Assembly (NCBI GenBank): GCA_934167835.1
Contig: CAKPLZ010000014.1
Span: forward strand, 1-17,533
Length of the DNA stretch: 17,533 nt
Source of the DNA: an uncultured Clostridia bacterium
GTDB lineage: Bacteria; Bacillota; Clostridia; TANB77; CAG-508
Direction: 5' to 3'
A program made the position numbers and the translations under genes. A model generated the notes under the pieces. It saw nothing but the letters and a program-made list of their open reading frames with translations. It was not told the origin of the DNA and made no database searches. This document shows positions 6,474 to 14,565 of this stretch, piece by piece. The stretch's first letter is position 1. Each line of letters opens with the position of its first letter.

Positions 6474-7850
6474 ATGTTCACATACATTAAAGCCAAAAAT
6501 TTCAAATCACTAAAAAATTTAGAGTTTAACTTAAATAAGACAAAACATGAAACAAATAAATTGATTGCTATATATGGAGAAAATGGTAGTGGAAAAACTA
6601 ATTTAGTTGAATTATTTAAATTTTTACAGCAATTAATTATTTCTAGAATGTTTGATGTAAAGTTTAATATGTTACCAAAAGATTTTTTTGATTTAAAAGA
6701 AAAAATAATGGATAATACTCCAATTGATATGCAACCAATATGGCGTTTGACCGTAAATTTAGAAGAATATAGAACTATAAACGAAAAAGAAGATACAGAA
6801 ATTGAATATGGATTTAAAATAAATGATAAAGAAGGATTTTATTCAATAAAATTTAATACAGAAATAATAGAAGAAAAATTATATTATTTTGTGAATAAGC
6901 AAAAAGGTTATTATTTTAAATTATATAAAGACGGTAAGCGTATTATAAAAAAGTTAAATAAGAATATTTTTACAAATGAAAAGTATAATATGGAATTAGA
7001 AGAAAATATAGAGAAATATTGGGGAAAATACTCATTTTTGTCACTTTTAGCTTTTGAAGAAAACGAAAAAAATTGGGAGTATGTTAATAACAATATTTCA
7101 AAAAAGTTATTTGATATTATTGATAAATTATTATCAATGACAATACATGTAAATAAATGGTATTTAAAGATTATACCAGACAATTTAATGAAAAAAAATG
7201 TGCTATTTGATTTAAAGTCAGATACTGTATCTAAAAATCAGATAAGTGAAATAAAGAGATATGAAAAAATTTTAAATATATTTTTTAAACAAGCTTATGC
7301 AGATATAAAAAGTGTGAAATACAATATAGAAGAAAAAGAAGATAAAATTAAATATAAATTATACTTTAACAAGATGATAGGAGGTACTTTAAGGTCTATA
7401 CCAGTAGAATTAGAATCTGAGGGAACAAAAAGAATTATAGATGAATTTGATACATTAATAGGAGCAATAATGGGAGAAACTGTTGTTATTGACGAAATTG
7501 ATAATGGAATTCATGATTTATTAATGAAGAATATTATACTATCAATAAAAGATGAAATCACAGGACAATTAATTATAACAACTCATAATACATTATTATT
7601 AGAAGTTTTACCGAAAGATTGTATATATATATTATCAGCAGATTATGAAGGCAATAAAAATATAAATTCATTAAAAGAATATGGAATGAAAATACAAAAA
7701 AATCATAATGCTCGTGATTTGTATTTTAAGGGGTTATTTGGAGGTATACCAACAACATCTTATGTGGATTTTGAAGAAATAAAATATGTTTTAGATGATT
7801 TAGAAGATAAAGAGGAAACAACTAATGATGAAAAAACTGAATTATTGTAA
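6474..7850 (+). CDS. AAA/ABC-type ATPase (AAA15/RloA-like), possible defence ATPase
   Basis: Predicted 458 aa. ATG 6474 has AAAGGAGG 9 nt upstream; ATG 6450 would be almost leaderless. It begins with FKSLKNLEFNL and Walker A G35-E-N-G-S-G-K41-T, as in SMC/OLD-like ATPases. A long charged middle region follows. The C-terminal half holds the SEGTKR signature (~313), Walker B VVIDEIDNGIHD (~336) and an H-loop TTHNT (~368). The gene is more AT-rich than its neighbours and lies between housekeeping genes, which suggests acquisition. It overlaps the next gene by 26 nt, so the two products likely act together. Known relatives work in phage defence (PARIS, RloAB-like and OLD-type pairs), but I cannot place it in one type. 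Confidence 0.82.
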   Translation: MFTYIKAKNFKSLKNLEFNLNKTKHETNKLIAIYGENGSGKTNLVELFKFLQQLIISRMFDVKFNMLPKDFFDLKEKIMDNTPIDMQPIWRLTVNLEEYRTINEKEDTEIEYGFKINDKEGFYSIKFNTEIIEEKLYYFVNKQKGYYFKLYKDGKRIIKKLNKNIFTNEKYNMELEENIEKYWGKYSFLSLLAFEENEKNWEYVNNNISKKLFDIIDKLLSMTIHVNKWYLKIIPDNLMKKNVLFDLKSDTVSKNQISEIKRYEKILNIFFKQAYADIKSVKYNIEEKEDKIKYKLYFNKMIGGTLRSIPVELESEGTKRIIDEFDTLIGAIMGETVVIDEIDNGIHDLLMKNIILSIKDEITGQLIITTHNTLLLEVLPKDCIYILSADYEGNKNINSLKEYGMKIQKNHNARDLYFKGLFGGIPTTSYVDFEEIKYVLDDLEDKEETTNDEKTELL

Positions 7851-8397
7851 AGGCATTATTATTGCACATGGGAAAAGTGAATTTATATTAGCAGAACACA
7901 TAAAAAGTAACCTCCACTTGCCAATAGAAATATTTGCATTAAAAAATGGGAAAACGAGCATACAAATTGATGGTTTAATGAATATATTAGGAAATAGTAT
8001 ATTTAAAAATAAAAAAGAGTTTAAAAGAAATTTTATTGTTGAAGAAGAGAAAAAAATCTTTAAAGATTTTTTCGTCATGCCAATAATGGATTTGGATGAT
8101 ACTACTGAAGAAAAAATTGAAAAATATAAATCTGGAGAAATGTTTACTAATCACTGGTTGAGCCCATATATTATTCCTATTTGGAATGATAAAAATTTAG
8201 ACAAAGTATTATATGAATTAGGGTTCATATCTAAGCTACCAAGTGATAGAGAAAAGGGAAAAGTATATGAAGAATTATTCCCAATAAATAGGGGTGAAAC
8301 TGATGTTCAACAAGTTGAAAAGTTACTTTTGAGTTTTCAAAGGACTCCGAAAACTAATATGGATATATGTATACAAAAGTGTTTAAAATGTTTATAA
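7825..8397 (+). CDS. RloB/TOPRIM-like partner of the ATPase
   Basis: Predicted 190 aa. The N-terminus IIIAHGKSE (residues 11-19) matches in position and pattern the EGxSE glutamate loop of RloB/TOPRIM-like proteins, but with His15 where Glu is usual. MPIMDLDDTTEE (85-96) gives the DxD metal-binding strand. The C-terminal half has no motif I recognise. Its start codon lies inside the ATPase gene with GAGGAA upstream, typical of translational coupling. TOPRIM partners of such ATPases act as nucleases in several defence systems; the His-for-Glu change may alter or abolish catalysis. Function is inferred from the pairing and the motifs only. Confidence 0.6.
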   Translation: MMKKLNYCKGIIIAHGKSEFILAEHIKSNLHLPIEIFALKNGKTSIQIDGLMNILGNSIFKNKKEFKRNFIVEEEKKIFKDFFVMPIMDLDDTTEEKIEKYKSGEMFTNHWLSPYIIPIWNDKNLDKVLYELGFISKLPSDREKGKVYEELFPINRGETDVQQVEKLLLSFQRTPKTNMDICIQKCLKCL

Positions 8398-8451
8398 ATT
8401 TTGAAAATATATTTTATAATGTAACTGTTAATAAAATAAAGGAGGAAAAAC

Positions 8452-9742
8452 ATGAATATTTGTATTAAAAATGGAACATTAATCTCAATGAGTGAAAAAA
8501 CACAACAAGTGGAATATAATAAAGATATTTTAATTGAAAATGGAAAAATTGTTAAAATAGGAGAAAATTTAAAAGTTGAAAATGGTACTGATATAATAGA
8601 TGCAACTCGGAAAAGTTGTTATGCCGGGCCTTATAAATACCCATTCACATATACCAATGAGTATATTTAGAGAAACTTTAGATGGATATAACCTTCAAGA
8701 TTGGCTAACCAAAAAAATATGGCCAATGGAAGATAAATTAACAGAAGAGGATATATATTATGCTTCATATTTGTCTTTTATAGAAATGATAAAAACAGGA
8801 ACAACAACAGTAAATGATATGTATTCAATGGCAGAAAGTATAATAAAAGCAATGCAAGAGACAGGAGTAAGATTGCAAACAACAAGAACACTTATGGATA
8901 TTGCAGGGGAAGCTGATGGAGAAAAAAGACTTATAGAGCTTGAAGATTTAATAAAAAATTATAATAATATAGATAAAAAATTAACTTTAAATATAGGAAT
9001 ACATGGGTTATATACAAACACAACAAGTTATGTTGAAAAAAGTATTAAAGTTGCAGAAAAATATAACTTACCAATTCATATACATTTTTGTGAAAATGCA
9101 GGAGAATTAGAGGATATTAAGAAAATTCATAACAAGAGTGCTGTAGAATTATTAAAAGAAAAGTTTAAAAACAATAAGCTTATACTAGCACATTGTGTGA
9201 AATTAACAAAAAATGATATAAAGGAAATAAAAGACATGAATATAAGTGTTTCACATTGCCCTGTAAGTAATTTGAAATTAGGCTGTGGAATTGCGGATAT
9301 AGATGAAATGTTAAAAAATAATATAAATGTTACTCTTGGCACAGATGGACAAGGCAGTGGAAGCAGCTTAGATATGTTTGAGACAATGAAATTTACAGCT
9401 CTATTGCAAAAAGGAATTAATGAAAATCCAGCTTTGTTACCAGCATACGAAGTTCTAAAAATGGCCACAATAAATGGAGCAAAAGCTTTAGGTTTAGAGG
9501 ATGTAGTTGGAACAATAGAAGAAGGCAAATCAGCAGATGTAATAATTCTAAACATAGATGAAGCAACTATTAAGCCGGTAAATAATTTACTTTCAGAAAT
9601 TGTTTATAATGTTAAAGGAAATAATGTTGAAACAACTATTGTGGATGGAAAAGTGTTAATGAGAGATAGGAAATTGGTTGGAATAAATGAAGAGAAAATT
9701 TATGAGATGTGTGAGAAAATAATTAAGAGAATAGAAACATAA
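8452..9742 (+). CDS. mtaD: 5-methylthioadenosine/S-adenosylhomocysteine deaminase family amidohydrolase; needs +1 shift at CGG 8608
   Basis: GGAGG 6 nt before ATG 8452 gives a clear start. The first frame covers the beta-sandwich start (ILIENGKIVKIGENL) and would stop at 8670. Skipping C8608 yields DATGKVVMPGLINTHSHIPM and continues to 9742, for 429 aa in total, the family's usual length. Metal ligands are H64 and H66 (HSH), then HIHFCEN, LAHCVKL and TLGTDGQGS. The family deaminates MTA, SAH or related adenosines in methionine-cycle salvage; close relatives act on other amino-purines, so substrate is not certain. A possible TATAAT lies at 8415-8420 without a good -35. All metal-binding residues lie after the shift. 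Confidence 0.87.
8608..8610 (+). other. CGG +1 frameshift site 5 (amidohydrolase gene)
   Basis: Frame reads GAT GCA ACT CGG AAA AGT. Skipping C8608 gives ACT GGA AAA GTT GTT ATG CCG GGC, the conserved GKxVMPGLINTHSH entry. Preceding codon ACT, resumed codon GGA. Confidence 0.85.
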
Positions 9743-9794
9743 ATTCATAAGAAAACTGAAAATTATCCAGAAATTTTATTAAAAAAGTATTGAC

Positions 9795-9823
9795 AAAGAC
9801 GCTGGGGGCGTCTTTTGTTTTTT
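9795..9823 (+). terminator. intrinsic terminator after the amidohydrolase gene
   Basis: 8-bp stem AAAGACGC (9795-9802) with GCGTCTTT (9808-9815) and 5-nt loop, followed by a T-rich run to 9823. Confidence 0.8.
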
Positions 9824-9850
9824 GCGGGCAGGCAGGAGCTTGTGTTAAAT

Positions 9851-9879
9851 TTGACAAATTTTAGATTTCATTATATAAT
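9851..9879 (+). promoter_or_regulatory. consensus sigma-A promoter of the CorC-like operon
   Basis: Perfect TTGACA (9851-9856), 17-nt spacer, perfect TATAAT (9874-9879). It drives the CBS-domain gene and probably the run of genes to 14452. Confidence 0.85.
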
Positions 9880-9923
9880 TAAAATGGTTTTTTAAACGAG
9901 AAAGGAGTTAGTGAAACTTTAGA

Positions 9924-11255
9924 ATGATTTCACTGTTAGTTTTAGCAATATTGATTTTTGTGAATGCTTTTTTTGCGGCGGCGGAGATTGCGTTTATTTC
10001 GTTGAATGATGCAAAAATCGATAAACAAGCAAAAGAGGGGAATAAGAAGGCTAAGAAGATTAGGAAGATGCTTAAGGAGCCAAGTAAGTTTTTGGCTACA
10101 ATTCAAATTGGAATAACTTTGGCGGGATTTTTATCAAGTGCATTTGCAGCAGATGCTTTTGCAAGTGAGTTAGCACCAAAGCTTAATTCTTTGATTAATT
10201 TGGGAATTAATACATGGAATACAATTTCAATTATTATAATCACACTTATTTTATCATATTTTTCACTTGTTTTTGGAGAATTAGTTCCAAAAAGAATGGC
10301 TATGAAAAATCCAGAGAAAATAGCGTTTGGAAGTATTGGAGTAATTAGGCTTATTCATATTATTGCATCTCCAATTGTCAATTTCTTAAATTTTTCAACA
10401 AATAGTATATGTAAACTATTTGGAATAGGGCCACAAGATGAGGAAACAGTTACAGAAGAAGAAATTAGAATGATGGTTGATGTAGGCGAAGAAAAAGGCT
10501 CAATAGATGAAGAAGAAAAAGAATTAATAAATAATGTATTTGAATTTAATGATAAAACAGTATCAGATGTTATGATACATAGAACAGAAGTATATGCCAT
10601 TGATATTCAATCAAACATAGAAGATATATTATCAGAGCTTAAGGAATACAAATACAGTAGAATACCAGTATATGAAGAAAACATAGATAACATAGTTGGT
10701 GTTTTATTTATAAAAGACTTACTTGCTTATGCATATACAAAAAAAGAAGTGAAAATCAAAAAAATAATGAGACCAGCATATTTTGTATCAGAAAGCAAAC
10801 CAATTAACGAATTCTTCAAAGAAATGCAAAGAGATAAACAACAACTTGCCATTGTTTTAGATGAGTATGGTGGAACAGCCGGAATAATTACAATGGAAGA
10901 CATAATAGAAGAACTTGTTGGAAATATTTTTGACGAATATGATGATGTAGAAAAAGAATACGAAAAAATTGATGACAACACATTCTTAATAAATGGAAGT
11001 GTAAGTATATTTGACCTAAGAAAAATTCTTGAAATAGACATCCCAGAAGGCGATTACGATACATTATCAGGGTACTTAATTGAACTACTAGGAAGAATTC
11101 CACAAGATGATGAAAAGCCTGTAATAGAAACAGAAAAAGTAACATACAAAATTGAGGAATATGAAGAAAAAAGAATTTTATGGGTAAAAGCATGTAAAAA
11201 CAAAACAGTAGAACAAAACGAAAATATAGAAGAAAATAAAGAAGAGGAAGAATAA
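9924..11255 (+). CDS. CorC/HlyC-type membrane protein: DUF21, paired CBS domains, CorC_HlyC domain
   Basis: Predicted 443 aa. Residues 1-~150 form a DUF21 membrane domain beginning LLVLAILIFVNAFFAAAEIAF, with GELVPKRMAMKNPE at its end. A CBS pair spans about 200-330, with VSDVMIHRTEVYAI and YSRIPVYEENIDNIVGVL. A CorC/HlyC transporter-associated domain completes the core (GTAGIITMEDIIEELVG, then DTFLINGS-like and SGYLIELLGRIP). The end is very acidic. Family members are linked to Mg2+/Co2+ efflux or membrane-ion homeostasis. AAAGGAG lies about 16 nt before ATG 9924, unusually far, and a tiny GTG-AAA-CTT-TAG reading sits between them; there is no nearer in-frame start because of a stop at 9912. 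Confidence 0.9.
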   Translation: MISLLVLAILIFVNAFFAAAEIAFISLNDAKIDKQAKEGNKKAKKIRKMLKEPSKFLATIQIGITLAGFLSSAFAADAFASELAPKLNSLINLGINTWNTISIIIITLILSYFSLVFGELVPKRMAMKNPEKIAFGSIGVIRLIHIIASPIVNFLNFSTNSICKLFGIGPQDEETVTEEEIRMMVDVGEEKGSIDEEEKELINNVFEFNDKTVSDVMIHRTEVYAIDIQSNIEDILSELKEYKYSRIPVYEENIDNIVGVLFIKDLLAYAYTKKEVKIKKIMRPAYFVSESKPINEFFKEMQRDKQQLAIVLDEYGGTAGIITMEDIIEELVGNIFDEYDDVEKEYEKIDDNTFLINGSVSIFDLRKILEIDIPEGDYDTLSGYLIELLGRIPQDDEKPVIETEKVTYKIEEYEEKRILWVKACKNKTVEQNENIEENKEEEE

Positions 11256-11256
11256 A

Positions 11257-11278
11257 AAGCAGGTTGAAATACCTGCTT
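11257..11278 (+). promoter_or_regulatory. intercistronic hairpin
   Basis: AAGCAGGT (11257-11264) pairs with ACCTGCTT (11271-11278) around a 6-nt loop, right after the CorC-like stop codon. It is followed by A's, not T's, so it is not a standard terminator on the plus strand; it may be a processing or mRNA-stability element. Confidence 0.55.
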
Positions 11279-11304
11279 AAAAAATGTAAAAGGGGAGAAG
11301 AAAA

Positions 11305-12555
11305 ATGTACGAAAAATATGGAATATCAAATGATTTAGAAAAATTAGTAAGAGAAGTTGAAGAAGAAATAAAACCAGAGTTTGAAAAAATAGATAAAATA
11401 AAAGAAGAAAACACACTAAAAGTTTTAATGGCATTTCAAAAATATAAATTATCAGAAATGCACTTTGGAACAACTACAGGATATGGCTATGGAGATATAG
11501 GAAGAGACACAATAGAGAAAATATTTGCCGAAGTACTAGGAGCAGAAGATAGCGTTGTAAGAAATCAATTTATTTCAGGTACACACGCACTTACAGTAGC
11601 ATTATTCTCAATGCTAAGACCAGGAGACACAATGCTTAGCATCAACGGAAAACCTTATGATACATTAGATGAAGTAATTGGAATTGCAGAAAACAAAAGC
11701 TCACTTAAAAGCTATGGAGTAAAATATGAACAAATAGACTTAATAGGTGATGACTTTGATACAGAAAAAATAGTAGAAAGAGTAAAAAAAGGAAACATTA
11801 AATTAATTTGCATGCAACGTTCAAGAGGGTATGCCATAAGAAAGAGCTTATCACTTGAATCTATTAAGAACATCATTCAAGAGATTAGAAAAGTAAATAC
11901 TGATGCAATAATTATGGTAGACAACTGTTATGGAGAATTTGTTGATACAATAGAACCAGTAGCACTTGGCGCAGATTTAATAGTGGGCTCTCTAATTAAA
12001 AACCTTGGTGGAGGAATTGCACCAAATGGAGCATATATTGCAGGAAAAAAAGAATTAGTTGAACTTGCAGCAGAAAGATTAACCGTACCAGGCCAAGGAA
12101 AAGAAACAGGTCCATCACTAGGAGCAAATAAAGCAATACTTCAAGGATTATTTTTTGCACCACAAACAGTTTCAAATGCAGTAAAAACAGCAGTATTTGC
12201 AAGTAGAATACTAGAAAAATTGGGATATGAAGTTTCACCAAAATACAATGAAAAAAGAACAGATATTGTTCAATTAATACATCTAAACAACGAAGAAAAA
12301 CTAGTTAAATTCTGCCAAGGAATACAACAAGGCTCACCTGTAGACTCAAATTCAGTGCCAGAACCATCCCCAATGCCAGGGTATGCTGATAAAGTAATAA
12401 TGGCAGCAGGAACTTTTGTACAAGGTTCATCAATAGAATTATCATGTGATGCACCAATTAGACCACCATATACAGCATTCATGCAAGGTGGATTAACTTA
12501 TGAATACGGAAAATTTGGAGTAATAAAAGCAATAGCAAAGATGCTAGAAGAATAA
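11305..12555 (+). CDS. PLP-dependent enzyme, aluminium-resistance/methionine gamma-lyase-like family
   Basis: Predicted 416 aa; AGGGGAGAAG lies just before ATG 11305. It has the fold-type I layout: FGTTTGYGYGDIGRDTIE near the N-terminus, NQFISGTHAL before the cofactor site, VDNCYGEF with the Asp that contacts the pyridine ring, and GSLIKNLGGG with Lys232 as the likely Schiff-base lysine. The C-terminal end contains PSPMPGYADKVIMAAGTF and QGSSIELSCDAP, typical of the Alum_res family found widely in Firmicutes. The name comes from an early phenotype; the likely role is sulfur amino-acid C-S cleavage, but the substrate is not proved. Confidence 0.9.
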   Translation: MYEKYGISNDLEKLVREVEEEIKPEFEKIDKIKEENTLKVLMAFQKYKLSEMHFGTTTGYGYGDIGRDTIEKIFAEVLGAEDSVVRNQFISGTHALTVALFSMLRPGDTMLSINGKPYDTLDEVIGIAENKSSLKSYGVKYEQIDLIGDDFDTEKIVERVKKGNIKLICMQRSRGYAIRKSLSLESIKNIIQEIRKVNTDAIIMVDNCYGEFVDTIEPVALGADLIVGSLIKNLGGGIAPNGAYIAGKKELVELAAERLTVPGQGKETGPSLGANKAILQGLFFAPQTVSNAVKTAVFASRILEKLGYEVSPKYNEKRTDIVQLIHLNNEEKLVKFCQGIQQGSPVDSNSVPEPSPMPGYADKVIMAAGTFVQGSSIELSCDAPIRPPYTAFMQGGLTYEYGKFGVIKAIAKMLEE

Positions 12556-12568
12556 AAAAGGAGTAAAT

Positions 12569-13819
12569 ATGAAAACAATCGTAATAGGTGGAGGCCCAGC
12601 CGGAATGCTTGCGGGAATAAGCGCTGCAGAAAATGGGGACAAAGTTATTATATTAGAAAAAATGGAAAAAACTGGAAAAAAATTACTAATAACTGGAAAG
12701 GGAAGATGTAATATTACAAACAATGGGGACTTAGATGAGTTTATGAAAAACATTCCAGAAAATTCAAAATTTTTATTTAGTAGTTTCAACCAATACTCAA
12801 ATAAAGACATTGTAAGCCTTTTAAACAGTGAAGGTGTTTCAACAAAAGTTGAAAGGGGTGGTAGAGTTTTTCCAGTATCAGATAAGTCAATAGATGTTTT
12901 AGAAGCACTAAAAAGAAAATTAAAGAAACTAAATGTTGAGACAAAAACAAATTTTGAAGTAACAAAAATCCTTACGGAAGCTGGGGTTATAAAGGGAATT
13001 GAAGGCAAAAATAAAGAACAACTATTTGCAGATAAAGTAATATTGGCAACAGGTGGAATGAGCTACCCAGTTACAGGGTCAACTGGAGATGGGTATAAAA
13101 TGGCAGCAGAACTTGGTCACACTGTAACTGAAATTAAACCATCACTTGTTCCATTAATAAGTACTGGAAAGTCAAAAGAATTATGCCAAGAAATGCAAGG
13201 ACTATCACTTAAAAATATTGCTATTAAAATAAAATGTGAAGATAAAGAAATATATAATGACTTTGGAGAAATGCTATTTACTCACTTTGGAGTGTCAGGT
13301 CCAGTAATATTAAGTGCTTCAGCTGTACTTGTAAGACATAAAAACATAAACAAACTAATGCAAGGGAATAAGGTAAAATTAATAATAGATTTAAAACCAG
13401 CACTAGATAATCAAAAGTTAGACCATAGAATTTTAAGGGATTTTGAAGAACTTAAAAACAAAGAATTCAAAAATAGCTTAGAAAAATTACTTCCAAGAAA
13501 AATGATAAATACATTTATTAAACTAACAGGAATTGACCCTGAAAAAAGAGTAAATGTAATAACAAAAGAAGAAAGAAAAACAATAGTAAATACTTTAAAG
13601 AATTTTGAAATAACACTAAATGGTTTTGGAAGTATTGATGAAGCAATTATAACAAAAGGTGGAATAGCTTTAAAAGAAATAAATCCAAAAACAATGGAAT
13701 CAAAAATAATTAAAGGTTTATATTTTGCAGGGGAAATAATGGACCTAGATGCATTTACAGGTGGATTTAATCTACAAATTGCATGGTCTACAGGTTACTC
13801 TGCCGGAAAAGGAAGGTAA
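12569..13819 (+). CDS. HI0933-like NAD(P)/FAD-dependent oxidoreductase
   Basis: Predicted 416 aa; AAGGAG precedes ATG 12569 at good spacing, 13 nt after the PLP gene. The N-terminal Rossmann motif IGGGPAGMLAG (residues 6-16), the family signature TGKKLLITGKGRCNITN (about 36-52) and ILATGGMSYPVTGSTGDGY are clear, and the C-terminal FAD segment GLYFAGEIMDLDAFTGGFNLQIAWSTG closes the domain. These are flavoproteins of unproven physiological role (the BaiN-like group has been proposed in bile-acid reduction). It is the third gene of a tight same-strand run and ends 2 nt before the YigZ start. Confidence 0.92.
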   Translation: MKTIVIGGGPAGMLAGISAAENGDKVIILEKMEKTGKKLLITGKGRCNITNNGDLDEFMKNIPENSKFLFSSFNQYSNKDIVSLLNSEGVSTKVERGGRVFPVSDKSIDVLEALKRKLKKLNVETKTNFEVTKILTEAGVIKGIEGKNKEQLFADKVILATGGMSYPVTGSTGDGYKMAAELGHTVTEIKPSLVPLISTGKSKELCQEMQGLSLKNIAIKIKCEDKEIYNDFGEMLFTHFGVSGPVILSASAVLVRHKNINKLMQGNKVKLIIDLKPALDNQKLDHRILRDFEELKNKEFKNSLEKLLPRKMINTFIKLTGIDPEKRVNVITKEERKTIVNTLKNFEITLNGFGSIDEAIITKGGIALKEINPKTMESKIIKGLYFAGEIMDLDAFTGGFNLQIAWSTGYSAGKGR

Positions 13820-13821
13820 AT

Positions 13822-14452
13822 ATGGATAGCTTCAAAGCAATAAAAGCAAATGCTACAGCAGAACTTATAGAAAAAAAGTCAAGATTTATTGCAAATATTT
13901 TTTATGTTGAAAATGTGGACGAGGCAGAAAATTATATTAAACAAATAAAGAAAAAATATAATGATGCAAGACATAACTGCTTTGCTTATGCTATAGAGGC
14001 TGGAAACCGGAGGAATAGCAGTAAAATATAATGATGATGGAGAACCATCAGGCACAGCAGGTGCACCAATACTAAAAATGGTTTTAGAAAGAGGATTATC
14101 CAATGTTTTAGTAATTGTAACAAGATATTTTGGAGGAATTCTACTTGGAACAGGAGGCCTTGTTAGAGCATACTCTGGGGCCGCTGAAAAAGCCTTGGAA
14201 AAAGCCCAAATAACAGAAAAAACAAAAGGGTATGAAGCAAAAATAAAAATAGATTACACAGAATTTGAACCACTAAAATACTATTTGGATAAAATGAATA
14301 TTAAAGTAACAAAAATCGAGTATTTAGAGCAAATAGAGCTATTAATAGATATAATACAAGGAACAGAAGAACAGTTTTTAAACAATTACAACAATAAAAA
14401 TTTTAATATTTCAAAATTTGATATAATAAAAGAAAAATTCGTTGAAATATAA
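13822..14452 (+). CDS. yigZ: YigZ/IMPACT family protein; needs +1 shift at CGG 14008
   Basis: ATG 13822 follows GGAAGG and lies 2 nt after the previous stop. The first frame gives SRFIANIF, DARHNCFAYAIEAGN and stops at 14031. Skipping C14008 gives GNGGIAVKYNDDGEPSGTAGAP, then VTRYFGGILLGTGGLVRAYSGAA, to TAA at 14450-14452. The full product is 209 aa, the normal size, with the UPF0029 N-terminal domain and a C-terminal ferredoxin-like domain. YigZ/IMPACT proteins have been linked to nucleotide or RNA binding and, in eukaryotes, to control of the translational stress kinase Gcn2; the bacterial role is unclear. A protein tied to translation stress carrying a frameshift site is curious but may be chance. 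Confidence 0.88.
14008..14010 (+). other. CGG +1 frameshift site 6 (yigZ)
   Basis: Frame reads GCT GGA AAC CGG AGG AAT AGC. Skipping C14008 gives AAC GGA GGA ATA GCA GTA AAA TAT AAT, leading into the DDGEPSGTAG signature. Preceding codon AAC, resumed codon GGA. Confidence 0.85.
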
Positions 14453-14492
14453 AGCAAAACTGACATAATTGGAAATATTTTCAAAAAAAGCC

Positions 14493-14521
14493 TTGCATTA
14501 TTGGTAAAAAGGTATTATAAT
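14493..14521 (+). promoter_or_regulatory. promoter of spo0A
   Basis: TTGCAT at 14493-14498, 17-nt spacer, TATAAT at 14516-14521. It gives a leader of about 38 nt before the TTG start. I do not see a clear 0A box or sigma-H site. Confidence 0.65.
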
Positions 14522-14565
14522 GAAAACTGTAAATTTTTTACAATTATTTTTTAGGAGGTATCAAA

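Noticed and set aside
8452..9742. Pseudogenes for the amidohydrolase, YigZ and the other broken genes
   Set aside because: All lesions are of one type, and both sides of each lesion keep full family motifs and good start sites. Decay would give mixed lesions and internal stops.
9790..9795. TTGACA at 9791 as a -35 box
   Set aside because: It overlaps the terminator stem and has no -10 at proper spacing; the real promoter is at 9851-9879.
11257..11278. Terminator between the CorC-like and PLP genes
   Set aside because: The hairpin is followed by A's rather than T's and the next ribosome binding site is close, so read-through is more likely.
10355..11473. Long minus-strand ORFs opposite the CorC-like and PLP genes
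   Set aside because: Ser/Leu/Phe-rich shadows of A-rich coding sequence, with no motifs and no start signals.
595..14010. Random sequencing or assembly errors as the cause of the six frame breaks
   Set aside because: Not excluded, but unlikely as random error: every break is a single extra C immediately before a Gly codon, none is a deletion, none lies in a homopolymer of A or T (the most error-prone runs here), and out-of-frame CGG motifs are not affected. Raw reads would settle it.
595..14010. Plain reassignment of CGG to another amino acid, as reported in some Firmicutes
   Set aside because: A triplet reading of CGG, whatever the residue, leaves the wrong frame downstream and stops at 633, 2564, 6152, 8670 and 14031. 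Only a +1 shift or four-base reading restores the conserved sequence.
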